Shown: piece after piece, positions 16,713 to 24,552 of the stretch
How positions within the stretch are numbered: position 1 is the stretch's first letter
Layout of the letters: the number at the start of each line of letters is the position of its first letter
From: Paraburkholderia kururiensis
GTDB lineage: Bacteria > Pseudomonadota > Gammaproteobacteria > Burkholderiales > Burkholderiaceae
Reading direction: 5' to 3'
Assembly: GCF_034424375.1 (NCBI RefSeq)
Contig: NZ_CP139965.1
Location: 2,294,001-2,358,000 of the forward strand
DNA: 64,000 bases
Program-made: the position numbers and the translations under genes
The notes under the pieces: model-generated
Database searches by the model: none
Told to the model about the DNA's origin: nothing
The model's input: only the letters and a program-made list of their open reading frames with translations

Positions 16713-17157
16713 AGTGAGCGCGGCGATAGACCTTCGCGAAGCGTTCGGCCTTCACCACGCCGTAGTCGCCGGGTGCGTACTGCATGACCCAGTCGCCGGC
16801 CGTGCCGTGCAGCACGTCGCCGCCCGCGGCCGAGCGCGCGATCGAAAACGCTTCGTTCATCGGCTTGGCGAGCACCACGACCGGGCGATTGCGATACGGT
16901 CCAGCCTCGCCGTGCGGCAGGGACGGGACGGCGGGCAGATACTTCGCGTCGAACCGTTCGCGCGACACCACCCAGCGCTCGCCGCCCGAACTCGTGATGA
17001 GCGCGTCGCCGGGCGCATAGCGGTTCGGACCTTCCAGGCTCATCAGTTCGCCTTCCTGCGTGGCGAATTCGACCATGACGGTTTCGTCCTTGACGACGCG
17101 CTGTGCGGCCGGGTCCGCACGAAGGTCGAGATGTTCGAGTGCGATCATCGTGCTCAC
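16711..17157 (-). CDS. PGDYG-domain protein
   Basis: A 148-residue protein with the C-terminal PGDYG signature (WVMQYAPGDYGVVKAERFAKVYRR) and an earlier related YAPGDALITSSGGERWVVSRERFDAKY repeat, so it seems to hold two copies of the same small beta fold. No signal peptide is present. Function of the family is unknown. The start is placed at the GTG at 17157, whose first bases overlap the stop of the upstream Spy-like gene (GTGA), which suggests coupling; an ATG three codons later is an alternative. It is the second gene of a two-gene minus-strand unit. Confidence 0.72.
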   Translation of the reverse strand: MSTMIALEHLDLRADPAAQRVVKDETVMVEFATQEGELMSLEGPNRYAPGDALITSSGGERWVVSRERFDAKYLPAVPSLPHGEAGPYRNRPVVVLAKPMNEAFSIARSAAGGDVLHGTAGDWVMQYAPGDYGVVKAERFAKVYRRAH

Positions 17158-17639
17158 TGCGCTTTGGACGGCTGCGGGGAGGGCTGCGATTGCGGCGCCT
17201 TACCCGAACGGTGACGGCGCGATTCCTGACGCTCGTGGAAGGTCTGGTCGGCGAGTTTCTTTTGATCCGGCGAGAAGCTGTTGTAGAGCGGTTCGAAGGC
17301 ATCGACGAGCTTTTTCATGCCGTCCGCGTGCGCCTGCGTGATCTGCGCGTACTGCTTCATGTCGTCGAGCGCGGTGCGGTTCGCATCCGCCTTGCGCTGT
17401 TCGTAGAGCTGCGCCATCGCCTGGCCGTTGCTGCGCATGACGTCGGCGAACGCGTTCCACTGGCTTTCCTGCTGCGGCGTGATCTTGAGCGCCGAATGCA
17501 GATAGGCGATGCGCTGCTCGACGTGCTGCTCGCGCATGGGCGCGCTGGCGGCGGCCGGCGCGGAGGCGGGTGCGGCACTCTGCGCGAAGGCGCTCGTCAT
17601 CGAAAGAACGGCGGCGAAAACCACGAGGGCTTTTTTCAT
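17154..17639 (-). CDS. Spy/CpxP-like periplasmic protein (LTXXQ motif family)
   Basis: A 161-residue exported protein. Residues 1-20 are a signal peptide (KKALVVFAAVLSMTSAFAQ), followed by an Ala/Pro-rich linker and a helical domain containing the family-type motif LKITPQQESQWNAFADVM and a second SPDQKKLADQTF segment resembling the second LTXXQ repeat. The C-terminus is basic and Ser/Gln/Pro-rich. E. coli Spy and CpxP are periplasmic chaperone or stress-sensor proteins; the same general role is inferred. AAGGAGCAAC precedes the ATG. It is upstream of, and overlaps, the PGDYG gene. Confidence 0.8.
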   Translation of the reverse strand: MKKALVVFAAVLSMTSAFAQSAAPASAPAAASAPMREQHVEQRIAYLHSALKITPQQESQWNAFADVMRSNGQAMAQLYEQRKADANRTALDDMKQYAQITQAHADGMKKLVDAFEPLYNSFSPDQKKLADQTFHERQESRRHRSGKAPQSQPSPQPSKAQ

Positions 17640-17910
17640 TGTTGCTCCTTGGAATGTTGCTTAGCGAGGCAGGGCGCACCGTTGACGGCGGTCCACCGCG
17701 AGGGTGCGTGTGGAAAGGCCGCGGCGCCTTGGGCGCTATTAGTATCACGATATCACGGCGCTCCGTGTGACCCGCCACAACTCCTTACAAACGAAACGAA
17801 CCGCAAAAATACGCGTGCGACGTCCCGGCCACGCAGGCCTGAAGCGGTTCGCCGGCACGTTGCCACGCAGGCGATAATCGCGTCTTTCAACCGACTCCGG
17901 CCACTTTCCG

Positions 17911-18375
17911 ATGAGACCTCCGCGCCTCGATCAGCTCGACGAACTCGACCGCAACCTCGTTGCGCTGCTCCAGCAGAATGCCCGTGAAAGCGTGGCGAAT
18001 CTCGCGCGGCAGCTCGGCGTGGCGCGCACGACGGTCATTGCGCGCATCGCGCGGCTCGAACGCTCGCAGGTGATTGCGGGTTACAGCGCGCGGCTCGGGC
18101 AGGACGTGCTGGATGCCAGCATCCAGGCGTGGGTGGGCCTCATCATCGCGCCCAAGCATGGACCCGACGTGCAGAAGCGCCTCGGCAGGATGCCGGAGGT
18201 GCAACTGCTGTGCGCCGTGAGCGGCGAGTACGACTACGTGGCCTGGCTGCGCGCCGATTCGCCGGAACGGCTCAACGACCTGCTGGACCAGATCGGCGGC
18301 CTCGCGGGCGTGGAGCGCACCACCACCTCCATCGTGCTTGCACGCAAGATCGATCGCGGCACGGTGACGGGCTGA
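17911..18375 (+). CDS. Lrp/AsnC family transcriptional regulator
   Basis: A 154-residue regulator with an N-terminal helix-turn-helix (residues ~10-55, ESVANLARQLGVARTTVIARIARLE) and a C-terminal RAM/AsnC ligand-binding domain with the usual GEYDYVAWLRAD strand. Length is normal for the family. It is 179 bases upstream of, and on the same strand as, a saccharopine dehydrogenase-like gene, so regulation of that gene in response to an amino acid, perhaps lysine, is a reasonable inference. The intergenic region between them holds inverted repeats at 18408-18436. Confidence 0.88.
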   Translation: MRPPRLDQLDELDRNLVALLQQNARESVANLARQLGVARTTVIARIARLERSQVIAGYSARLGQDVLDASIQAWVGLIIAPKHGPDVQKRLGRMPEVQLLCAVSGEYDYVAWLRADSPERLNDLLDQIGGLAGVERTTTSIVLARKIDRGTVTG

Positions 18376-18407
18376 TTGTCGGCCGCCGTTGACGCGGTTT
18401 TTAGATG

Positions 18408-18436
18408 TTTTCGTCGTAATGACGAGAAGCTTCGTC
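18408..18436. promoter_or_regulatory. Inverted repeats between asnC-type and dehydrogenase genes
   Basis: TTTTCGTC (18408-18415) and GACGAGAA (18421-18428) pair with one mismatch around GTAAT, and the right arm again pairs with TCGTC (18432-18436). Overlapping dyads of this kind with AT-rich flanks fit cooperative Lrp/AsnC binding; not proven. Confidence 0.45.
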
Positions 18437-18554
18437 AAAACGGCGAAAGCAGTGGTCGAAGCGCAGCATTTTGCGCCTATCAACCGTACGGGGCCGTCCC
18501 TACACTGTGTCGCGCAGGTTCGCCACTTAAGACACAGAACACAAGGAGAAGCCC

Positions 18555-19652
18555 ATGAAAGTCGCGATCGTCGGTGCCGGTCTGATTGGACACACCATTG
18601 CCCATTTGCTGCGCGAAACCGGCGACTACGAAGTCACCGCGTTCGACCGCGACCCATCCGCGCTCGACAAGCTCGCGGCCCAGGGCATCCCCACGAAGCG
18701 CGTGGATTCCGCCGACCCCGCCGCACTGCGCAACGCCATCCAGGGGTTCGACGCGCTCGTCAACGCGCTGCCGTACTACCTCGCCGTGAGCGTGGCGGCC
18801 GCGGCGAAAGGCGCGGGCGTCCACTACTTCGATCTGACCGAGGACGTACGCGCCACGCACGCCATCCGCAGCCTCGCCGAAGACGCCGGGCACGTCTTCA
18901 TGCCGCAATGCGGTCTCGCGCCTGGCTTCATCGGCCTTGCCGCGCACGAACTCGCGAACCGCTTCAGCGAGATCCGCGAGGTCAAGATGCGCGTGGGTGC
19001 GCTGCCCGAGTTTCCGACCAACGCGCTCAAGTACAACCTGACCTGGAGCGTGGACGGCCTCATCAACGAATACTGCCAGCCGTGCGAAGCGATTCGCGAC
19101 AGCCGCACGCAATGGGTGCAGCCGCTGGAAGGCCTCGAACACTTCTCGCTCGACGGCACCGAGTACGAGGCGTTCAACACGTCGGGCGGTCTGGGCACGC
19201 TGTGCGAGACGCTTGCGGGGCGCGTCGAATCGCTCGATTACAAGTCGGTGCGCTATCCGGGCCACCGCGCGCTCATGCACTTCCTGCTCGAAGATCTGCG
19301 GCTTGCGGGCGACCGCGACACGCTCAAGGCGGTGCTGCGGCGCTCGGTGCCGTCCACGGCTCAGGACGTCGTGCTCGTGTTCATCACGGTGACGGGCATG
19401 CGCGACGGCCAGCTCGTGCAGGACGTCTTCACGCGCAAGATTTTTGCGAAGACGGTTTGCGGCGTGCCGATGAGCGCCATCCAGATCACCACCGCAGGCG
19501 CCATGTGCGCCGTGCTCGATCTGTTCCGCGAAAAACGCCTGCCGCAAAGCGGTTTCGTGCGCCAGGAGCAGGTGTCGCTGCGCGACTTCCTCGGCAACCG
19601 CTTCGGTCAGCTGTACGAAGGCGCGACGCTGGGCGCGATGGCAACGGTCTGA
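18555..19652 (+). CDS. Saccharopine dehydrogenase family NAD(P)-dependent oxidoreductase
   Basis: A 365-residue protein with an N-terminal Rossmann fold (VAIVGAGLIGHTIAHLL), a FDRDPSALDKLAA cofactor-specificity strand, and the family segments ALPYYLAVSVAAAAKGAGVHYFDLTED and CGLAPGFIGLAAHELA. The C-terminal catalytic domain resembles lysine 6-dehydrogenase and saccharopine reductase-like proteins. The ATG at 18555 has AAGGAGAAG upstream. It follows an AsnC-type regulator gene on the same strand. Oxidation of lysine or a related diamino acid is inferred; the exact substrate is not evident. It is convergent with the kinase gene. Confidence 0.8.
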   Translation: MKVAIVGAGLIGHTIAHLLRETGDYEVTAFDRDPSALDKLAAQGIPTKRVDSADPAALRNAIQGFDALVNALPYYLAVSVAAAAKGAGVHYFDLTEDVRATHAIRSLAEDAGHVFMPQCGLAPGFIGLAAHELANRFSEIREVKMRVGALPEFPTNALKYNLTWSVDGLINEYCQPCEAIRDSRTQWVQPLEGLEHFSLDGTEYEAFNTSGGLGTLCETLAGRVESLDYKSVRYPGHRALMHFLLEDLRLAGDRDTLKAVLRRSVPSTAQDVVLVFITVTGMRDGQLVQDVFTRKIFAKTVCGVPMSAIQITTAGAMCAVLDLFREKRLPQSGFVRQEQVSLRDFLGNRFGQLYEGATLGAMATV

Positions 19653-19707
19653 GCACGCAGGAAGCGTGAGGTGAATGCCGGGGAAAGCGCCCCCGGCCTG
19701 CCCACGC

Positions 19708-19740
19708 GAGCCACCGAAGAGCCACCGAAGAGCCACCGAA
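19708..19740. repeat. Three perfect 11-bp tandem repeats
   Basis: GAGCCACCGAA occurs three times in direct succession (19708-19718, 19719-19729, 19730-19740), ending two bases before the stop codon of the minus-strand kinase gene. It is a candidate slipped-strand (variable number) locus in the kinase 3' flank. Confidence 0.9.
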
Positions 19741-19742
19741 AA

Positions 19743-20324
19743 CTACGGCGCCGCGAGCTGAGCGAGCAGGGCGTCGTAGTCGGCATCGGAGGGCGCCGTG
19801 CTGTCGAACATCAGAAGCCCTTCACATGCGGCGCCCGACGGCACGAAGCGCCGCTGGCGATACTCGTCCCAATGCGCAAGCTTGTAGGCATCGTTGGGAT
19901 TGCCGCGCGCGACGATGCGCCGGTGCGCCGTCTCCTCGGAGGCGTAGACCCACACGATGCGGATGGCGACATCCGCGCCCACTCCCAGCCACGCGCGATC
20001 GAACAGGCGCCGGTCGCGCACCTCGCGCGAAAGCGGTCCGATCACGATCACGCTGATGCCGAGTTCGAGGTTCTCGCGCGCCGTGTCGATCAGACCCAGG
20101 TACTCCGGATCGCGCAGATGCTGTAGATAGAGCGGGCTGTCGCGATCGTTCGGGTCGCCCGTTAGCGCGCCGATGGCCGCGGCACTGTAACGCCCATAGA
20201 GCGTGTCCTTGTCGAGCAGGCAGAAGGCCTCGCCCGTCGCGCGCATGAGCGGCGCGATCAGGCGTTTGGCCAGCGTGGACTTGCCGGTGCCGGCATGACC
20301 GCAGATGAATATCAGTCGAGCCAC
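19743..20324 (-). CDS. P-loop AAA-type/zeta-toxin-like small-molecule kinase
   Basis: A 193-residue P-loop protein beginning LIFICGHAGTGKSTLAKRL, a perfect Walker A motif at residues ~9-16. It lacks a long ATPase core and looks like the small kinases related to shikimate or chloramphenicol kinases, with the later VIVIGPLSREVRD strand and a lid region EETAHRRIVARGNPNDAYKLAHWDEY. The likely reaction is ATP-dependent phosphorylation of an unknown small molecule. The start is a GTG at 20324 with GGAGCG upstream. It is alone on the minus strand and is flanked on both sides by short direct repeats, an oddity noted among the findings. Confidence 0.75.
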   Translation of the reverse strand: MARLIFICGHAGTGKSTLAKRLIAPLMRATGEAFCLLDKDTLYGRYSAAAIGALTGDPNDRDSPLYLQHLRDPEYLGLIDTARENLELGISVIVIGPLSREVRDRRLFDRAWLGVGADVAIRIVWVYASEETAHRRIVARGNPNDAYKLAHWDEYRQRRFVPSGAACEGLLMFDSTAPSDADYDALLAQLAAP

Positions 20325-20667
20325 GAACGCTCCATCGCTTCAGTTGGCTTCATTGGCTTCAGTTGCCTTCAATCGGCTCGAGGTCTATCGGTGTGGGTTG
20401 GCGTCTTCCGGCCGATCATGACGGCCAGGCGGGCGCTGCGCAAGCCCGGCCGGCAGGCGGGTTGTGTGCGCGGCCGCACGTCGGCGTTCATGCTCGGACA
20501 CGCGCACGCAGCGGTCGATACACCGGCGCGGGTATCATGGGCGCGCGTGCTGTGCAGGCTCCGCGCGGTCATCGCGTGACGGGCGGACAGGCGGCACGCC
20601 GACAACAACGAAACAAACAGAACGTCCAGCATGGTCGCCCGGGCGGCGACGCGAGGGAGGCCGGAAC
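20325..20667. other. 343-base divergent intergenic region
   Basis: The region separates the minus-strand kinase from a plus-strand lipoprotein gene. Its left end holds four imperfect ~10-bp repeats; the remainder is GC-rich with no supported gene or clear promoter. Open frames here lack ribosome sites. Confidence 0.45.
20338..20376. repeat. Four imperfect tandem repeats of about 10 bp
   Basis: Units CTTCAGTTGG, CTTCATTGG, CTTCAGTTGC and CTTCAATCGG follow each other directly. They begin 14 bases upstream of the kinase start on its 5' side, so they lie in its leader or core promoter, where copy-number change could alter expression. Confidence 0.8.
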
Positions 20668-21225
20668 ATGCCGTTACGGCGCATGCATTTCACGCAGATC
20701 GCGCGCACGGGGCGGGGCGAAGCAGGCATCGCGGCCCTGCGTCTCATGACGCGCGCATTCCATTCGTTCCACACGCGTCTTGCAACCGTGGCGGCCATCG
20801 CAACCGCCGCCACGCTGACTGCGATCACCACGATTGCCCTGACAGCGGCCCTTGCCGGCTGCGCCGAAACGCCCGGCACGCGGCTGCCGCTTCGGCCTGT
20901 GCCCGCGGAGCGCATCGTGAAGCCAGGCTACACGACGCAAGCCGAAGGCAAGGTCGCCGTCGACGTGCGCCGCGAGCCCGCGACCAACGTGCTGGTGCGC
21001 CTGCGCGACGTGCTCGTCTACGTGGACGGCGAGCGCGTCACCGACCTCATGCAGGGCGAGCACGTCACGTTCTGGCTCACGCCGGGGTTGCACCGCATCG
21101 CGGTGTCCACGCAGTTCGATCCTGTCGTCGAGCTTCCCTTTCAGGTCGATGCCCGGTTCACGAACCGGGCGAGCGTCAGCTTCAACGCCGACCACCGTGT
21201 CGGGATCCGGCGAGTAGCGCAGTAA
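20668..21225 (+). CDS. Lipoprotein of unknown function
   Basis: A 185-residue protein with a long basic N-terminus, a hydrophobic segment (ATVAAIATAATLTAITTIALTA region) and the lipobox ALAGC near residue 68, predicting a lipidated Cys. The mature domain (about 115 residues) is beta-rich: KVAVDVRREPATNVLVRLRDVLVYVDGERV and VTFWLTPGLHRIAVSTQFDP suggest a small immunoglobulin-like or PEGA-like fold. GAGGGAGG precedes the ATG at 20668 well, although an internal ATG (at MTRAFHS) would give a more usual signal length. Function unknown; probably envelope-associated. Confidence 0.65.
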   Translation: MPLRRMHFTQIARTGRGEAGIAALRLMTRAFHSFHTRLATVAAIATAATLTAITTIALTAALAGCAETPGTRLPLRPVPAERIVKPGYTTQAEGKVAVDVRREPATNVLVRLRDVLVYVDGERVTDLMQGEHVTFWLTPGLHRIAVSTQFDPVVELPFQVDARFTNRASVSFNADHRVGIRRVAQ

Positions 21226-21396
21226 TGCAAGGCGCAGACTGTGTCTGACCCAGCCCAATCGCCAGGGATTACCCGCACGACCCCGCATCGGCCGCGCATG
21301 TCGCGCGTCGGCCATTGCCTTGCGGCACTTCGTTTTCCGCCCGAACGGCGGGTACGGGGCGGCAAGCCGCCGTGTGCGACGCAGCAGCGCCCGCCG

Positions 21397-21447
21397 TTGA
21401 CACGGCGTTTTGGCAATGTCCAGAATAGGCGCTCGCAAACGTTTGCG
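21397..21447 (+). promoter_or_regulatory. rbs operon promoter with RbsR-type operator
   Basis: A -35 TTGACA (21397-21402) and a -10-like CAGAAT (21421-21426) are spaced 18 bases apart. Just downstream CGCAAACGTTTGCG (21434-21447) is a perfect 14-bp palindrome with the central ACGT... core typical of LacI/RbsR operators, placed at about +1 to +15. This fits repression by the rbsR-like product encoded in the operon, relieved by sugar. It lies 51 bases before rbsB. Confidence 0.78.
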
Positions 21448-21497
21448 CGCGATACAAATACGGCTCGCCCGAGCCGAACAACAAGGAGATAACCCGA

Positions 21498-22454
21498 ATG
21501 AACTCCCGCATTCGCCGCCGCGTGCTCGCGGCCGCCGTGGCCCTCACCGCCGCGGCTGCGTTGCCGTTTTCCACCGCTCACGCCGAAGCTGCAAAGAAAC
21601 CGAAAGTCGCGCTCGTCATGAAGTCGCTCGCCAACGAGTTCTTCCTCACCATGGAGAACGGCGCGAAGGACTACCAGAAACACAACCCGGGCCAGTTCGA
21701 CCTCATCACCAACGGCATCAAGGATGAAACCGACACCGCGGCGCAGATCCGCATCGTCGAGCAGATGATCGTCTCGAAGGTCGATGCGATCGTGCTGGCG
21801 CCCGCCGATTCCAAGGCGCTCGTGCCCGTGGTCAAGAAGGCCGTTGACGCCGGCATCATCGTCGTCAACATCGACAACCGGCTCGACCCGGACGTGCTCA
21901 AGTCGAAAGACCTGAACGTGCCGTTCGTGGGCCCGGACAACCGCAAGGGCGCGAAGAAGGTGGGCGACTACCTCGCGAAGAAGCTGAAGGCCGGCGACGA
22001 AGTGGGCATTCTCGAAGGCGTTTCGACCACCACCAATGCGCAGCAGCGCACGGCCGGCTTCAAGGACGCCATGCAGGCGGTGAGCGCGAAGATCGACTCG
22101 GTGCAGTCCGGCGAGTGGGAAATCGACAAGGGCAACGCGGTGGCCTCGGCCATGCTCAACGAGTACCCGAACATCAAGGCGCTGCTGTGCGGCAACGACA
22201 ACATGGCGATCGGCGCCGTATCGGCGGTGCGCGCGGCGGGCCGCCAGGGCAAGGTGTACGTGGTCGGCTACGACAACATCAACGCCATCAAGCCCATGCT
22301 CAAGGACGGCCGCGTGCTCGCCACGGCCGACCAGTACGCGGCCAAGCAGGCCGTGTTCGGCATCGACACGGCGTTGAAGGCGATTGCCGATCACAAGAAG
22401 CAGTCTGAGCTTTCGGGCGTGGTGGAAACGCCGGTCGATCTCATCACGAAGTAA
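21498..22454 (+). CDS. rbsB: Ribose-type sugar ABC transporter substrate-binding protein
   Basis: A 318-residue periplasmic binding protein. A signal peptide occupies residues 1-29 (ending FSTAHA). The mature protein is a type I sugar-binding fold with the family marks VALVMKSLANEFFLTMENGAKDY, VDAIVLAPADSKALVPVVKKA, VNIDNRLD and LCGNDNMAIGAVSAVRAAG. AAGGAGATAA is well placed before the ATG. It is the first gene of an operon with ATPase, permease, LacI regulator and ribokinase genes, so ribose or a closely related pentose/allose is the expected ligand. A stem-loop follows the stop. Confidence 0.9.
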   Translation: MNSRIRRRVLAAAVALTAAAALPFSTAHAEAAKKPKVALVMKSLANEFFLTMENGAKDYQKHNPGQFDLITNGIKDETDTAAQIRIVEQMIVSKVDAIVLAPADSKALVPVVKKAVDAGIIVVNIDNRLDPDVLKSKDLNVPFVGPDNRKGAKKVGDYLAKKLKAGDEVGILEGVSTTTNAQQRTAGFKDAMQAVSAKIDSVQSGEWEIDKGNAVASAMLNEYPNIKALLCGNDNMAIGAVSAVRAAGRQGKVYVVGYDNINAIKPMLKDGRVLATADQYAAKQAVFGIDTALKAIADHKKQSELSGVVETPVDLITK

Positions 22455-22878
22455 CCGGACGGTCGCGGCCAGGGTGAAACCAGGCCGCGACCCTGCGAAG
22501 CCGGCGCCGCGTTCGTTCGTCCCTAGGTTCATGACCTGGCGTGCCGTCCGGCACTCAAGAAAAGCTCGGCGTCGCCGTTATTCACCGGTATAGCGTCATG
22601 GCGGCAAAGGCGGTCATTCGGGCAGCATGAACACCGTCGACGGGCGAACAGGCACGGCGGAGGCATCGTGGCAGGCGCGAGCGGGCTTCCTTGACGGGCG
22701 CGGCCTCGCCGCGGGTATCGACGAGGGCAGCGGTAAGGGCAGCGATAAGGGCCGCGCAGCATCTGCGGCACGGCCCTGCGGCCACGCCTTCAGCCAACAT
22801 GACACACGAAGCGGCAGTCGGGCTTTCCGCCGCCCCAGTGCGGTGACCAGGCCGGCGAGAGCGGCTTTCGACAACAGG
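22455..22878. other. 424-base gap between rbsB and rbsA
   Basis: The gap holds a 10-bp GC stem-loop right after rbsB and, at 22732-22755, two direct 12-bp repeats (GGCAGCG(G/A)TAAG). The rbsA frame stays open upstream to 22627, adding 84 low-complexity codons, but without family likeness. No separate gene is supported. Confidence 0.45.
22461..22492 (+). other. Intercistronic stem-loop after rbsB
   Basis: GGTCGCGGCC and GGCCGCGACC form a perfect 10-bp stem with a 12-base loop, six bases after the rbsB stop. No T tract follows. Such hairpins commonly protect the 3' end of binding-protein mRNA and raise its level over the ATPase and permease. Confidence 0.6.
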
Positions 22879-24552
22879 ATGGAAATGGATTCAACGGACT
22901 CCGACGTGCCGCGCGCGCCGTCCGGCTTGCCTGCCGTGCTTTCGGTCACGGGCATCGGCAAGACCTGGGCGTCGCCTGTGCTCGCCGACGTGAGCCTCGA
23001 GTTGCGTGCAGGCGAAGTGCTCGCGCTCACGGGCGAAAACGGCGCGGGCAAGAGCACGCTCTCGAAGATCGTAGGCGGCCTCGTGGAACCGACCACGGGG
23101 TCGATGCAGCTGGCCGGCGCGCCGTACCGGCCCGCGAGCCGCACCGAGGCTGAAGCGCTCGGCGTGCGCATGGTGATGCAGGAGCTGAACCTGCTGCCCA
23201 CGCTTTCCGTGGCCGAAAACCTGTTCCTTAGCCGGTTGCCGCATTTCGGTCCCGCGGCGTTCGGTTGGATCGACCGCAAGCGGCTGCGCGAGGATGCACG
23301 CGAGGCGATGGCCCAGGTCGGGCTCGACGCGATCCACCCCGACACGCTCGTGGGCGAACTCGGCATCGGCCACCAGCAGATGGTGGAGATCGCGCGCAAC
23401 CTGATTGGCGACGCGCGTGTGCTGATTCTCGACGAGCCCACGGCCATGCTGACCTCGCGCGAGGTCGAGCTACTGTTCGAGCAGATCGCGCGGCTCAAGG
23501 CGCGCGGCGTGGCGCTCGTCTACATTTCGCACCGGCTCGAAGAGCTTGCGCGCGTGGCCGAACGCGTGGCCGTGCTGCGCGACGGGCGCCTCGTGCACAC
23601 GGACGCGATGGCGAACCTCACGCCGGATCGCATCGTCGCGCTGATGGTGGGGCGCGAACTGGGCGAGCGCATCGACCTGGGCGAGCGGCGCATCGGCGCG
23701 CCGCTCTTGAGCGTGACGGGCCTCACGCGCGGCGAAGCGGTGCGCGACGTGTCGTTCGAGGTACGCGCGGGCGAGATTTTCGGCATCTCCGGGCTGATCG
23801 GCGCGGGCCGCACGGAGCTGCTGCGGCTCATCTACGGCGCGGACGAGAAAGACGGCGGCACCGTCGCGCTGGCGCCGTCGCCGGGGGCGACGCCTGAGCC
23901 CGTGAAGATCGCTTCGCCCGTGGACGCGGTGCGCGCCGGCATCGCGCTCATCACCGAGGACCGCAAGGGCGAAGGGCTGCTGCTGCCTCAGCCGATCGCG
24001 GCTAACGTGTCGCTCGGCAATCTCGGCCGCGTGTCGCGGCACGGCGTGGTCAACGCCACGCGCGAGAACGCGCTCGCGACTCGCCAGATCGAGGCGCTGC
24101 GCATCCGCACCTCGGGACCGGCCCAGCCGGTGAGCGAACTGTCGGGCGGCAACCAGCAGAAGGTGGTGATCGGCCGGTGGCTTGCGCGCGAACGTAAGGT
24201 GCTGCTGTTCGACGAACCGACGCGCGGCATCGACGTCGGCGCGAAGTTCGACATCTATGGCCTCATGGGGGCGCTTGCGCGCGAGGGCCGCGCGCTCGTG
24301 GTGGTGTCGAGCGACCTGCGCGAGCTGATGCTGATCTGCGACCGCATCGGCGTGATGTCGGCGGGACGCATGACCGGCATTTTCAGCCGCGAGACGTGGT
24401 CGCAGGACGCGCTGCTGGCGGCCGCCTTTGCCGGCTATCGCAGTCGCGAGGCGCTGCTGCACAGCCCGCACGACGATCCCCACGATAGCCACGACGTCCC
24501 CGGCGGCCAGCGCCGCGAGGACGCCCAACCGAATGCACGGAGTCTGTCATGA
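22879..24552 (+). CDS. rbsA: Ribose-type sugar ABC transporter ATP-binding protein (two ABC domains)
   Basis: A 557-residue ATPase with two tandem ABC domains, as in RbsA. First domain: Walker A GENGAGKST near residue 52, degenerate signature GIGHQQMVEIARN, Walker B VLILDEPTAML. Second domain: degenerate Walker A GLIGAGRTELLRL, signature LSGGNQQKV and Walker B VLLFDEPTRGIDVG. Catalysis is therefore asymmetric, as usual for the family. The C-terminus has an extra His/Asp-rich tail (HSPHDDPHDSHD, residues ~532-543). Start: ATG at 22879 or, better spaced from AGGATGGA, the ATG at 22885; the open frame runs 84 codons further up. It overlaps rbsC by four bases (ATGA). Confidence 0.88.
   Translation: MEMDSTDSDVPRAPSGLPAVLSVTGIGKTWASPVLADVSLELRAGEVLALTGENGAGKSTLSKIVGGLVEPTTGSMQLAGAPYRPASRTEAEALGVRMVMQELNLLPTLSVAENLFLSRLPHFGPAAFGWIDRKRLREDAREAMAQVGLDAIHPDTLVGELGIGHQQMVEIARNLIGDARVLILDEPTAMLTSREVELLFEQIARLKARGVALVYISHRLEELARVAERVAVLRDGRLVHTDAMANLTPDRIVALMVGRELGERIDLGERRIGAPLLSVTGLTRGEAVRDVSFEVRAGEIFGISGLIGAGRTELLRLIYGADEKDGGTVALAPSPGATPEPVKIASPVDAVRAGIALITEDRKGEGLLLPQPIAANVSLGNLGRVSRHGVVNATRENALATRQIEALRIRTSGPAQPVSELSGGNQQKVVIGRWLARERKVLLFDEPTRGIDVGAKFDIYGLMGALAREGRALVVVSSDLRELMLICDRIGVMSAGRMTGIFSRETWSQDALLAAAFAGYRSREALLHSPHDDPHDSHDVPGGQRREDAQPNARSLS

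Noticed and set aside
22529..22878. Small open frames between rbsB and rbsA
   Set aside because: Arg/Pro/Cys-rich on the minus strand and low-complexity on the plus strand; no start signals.
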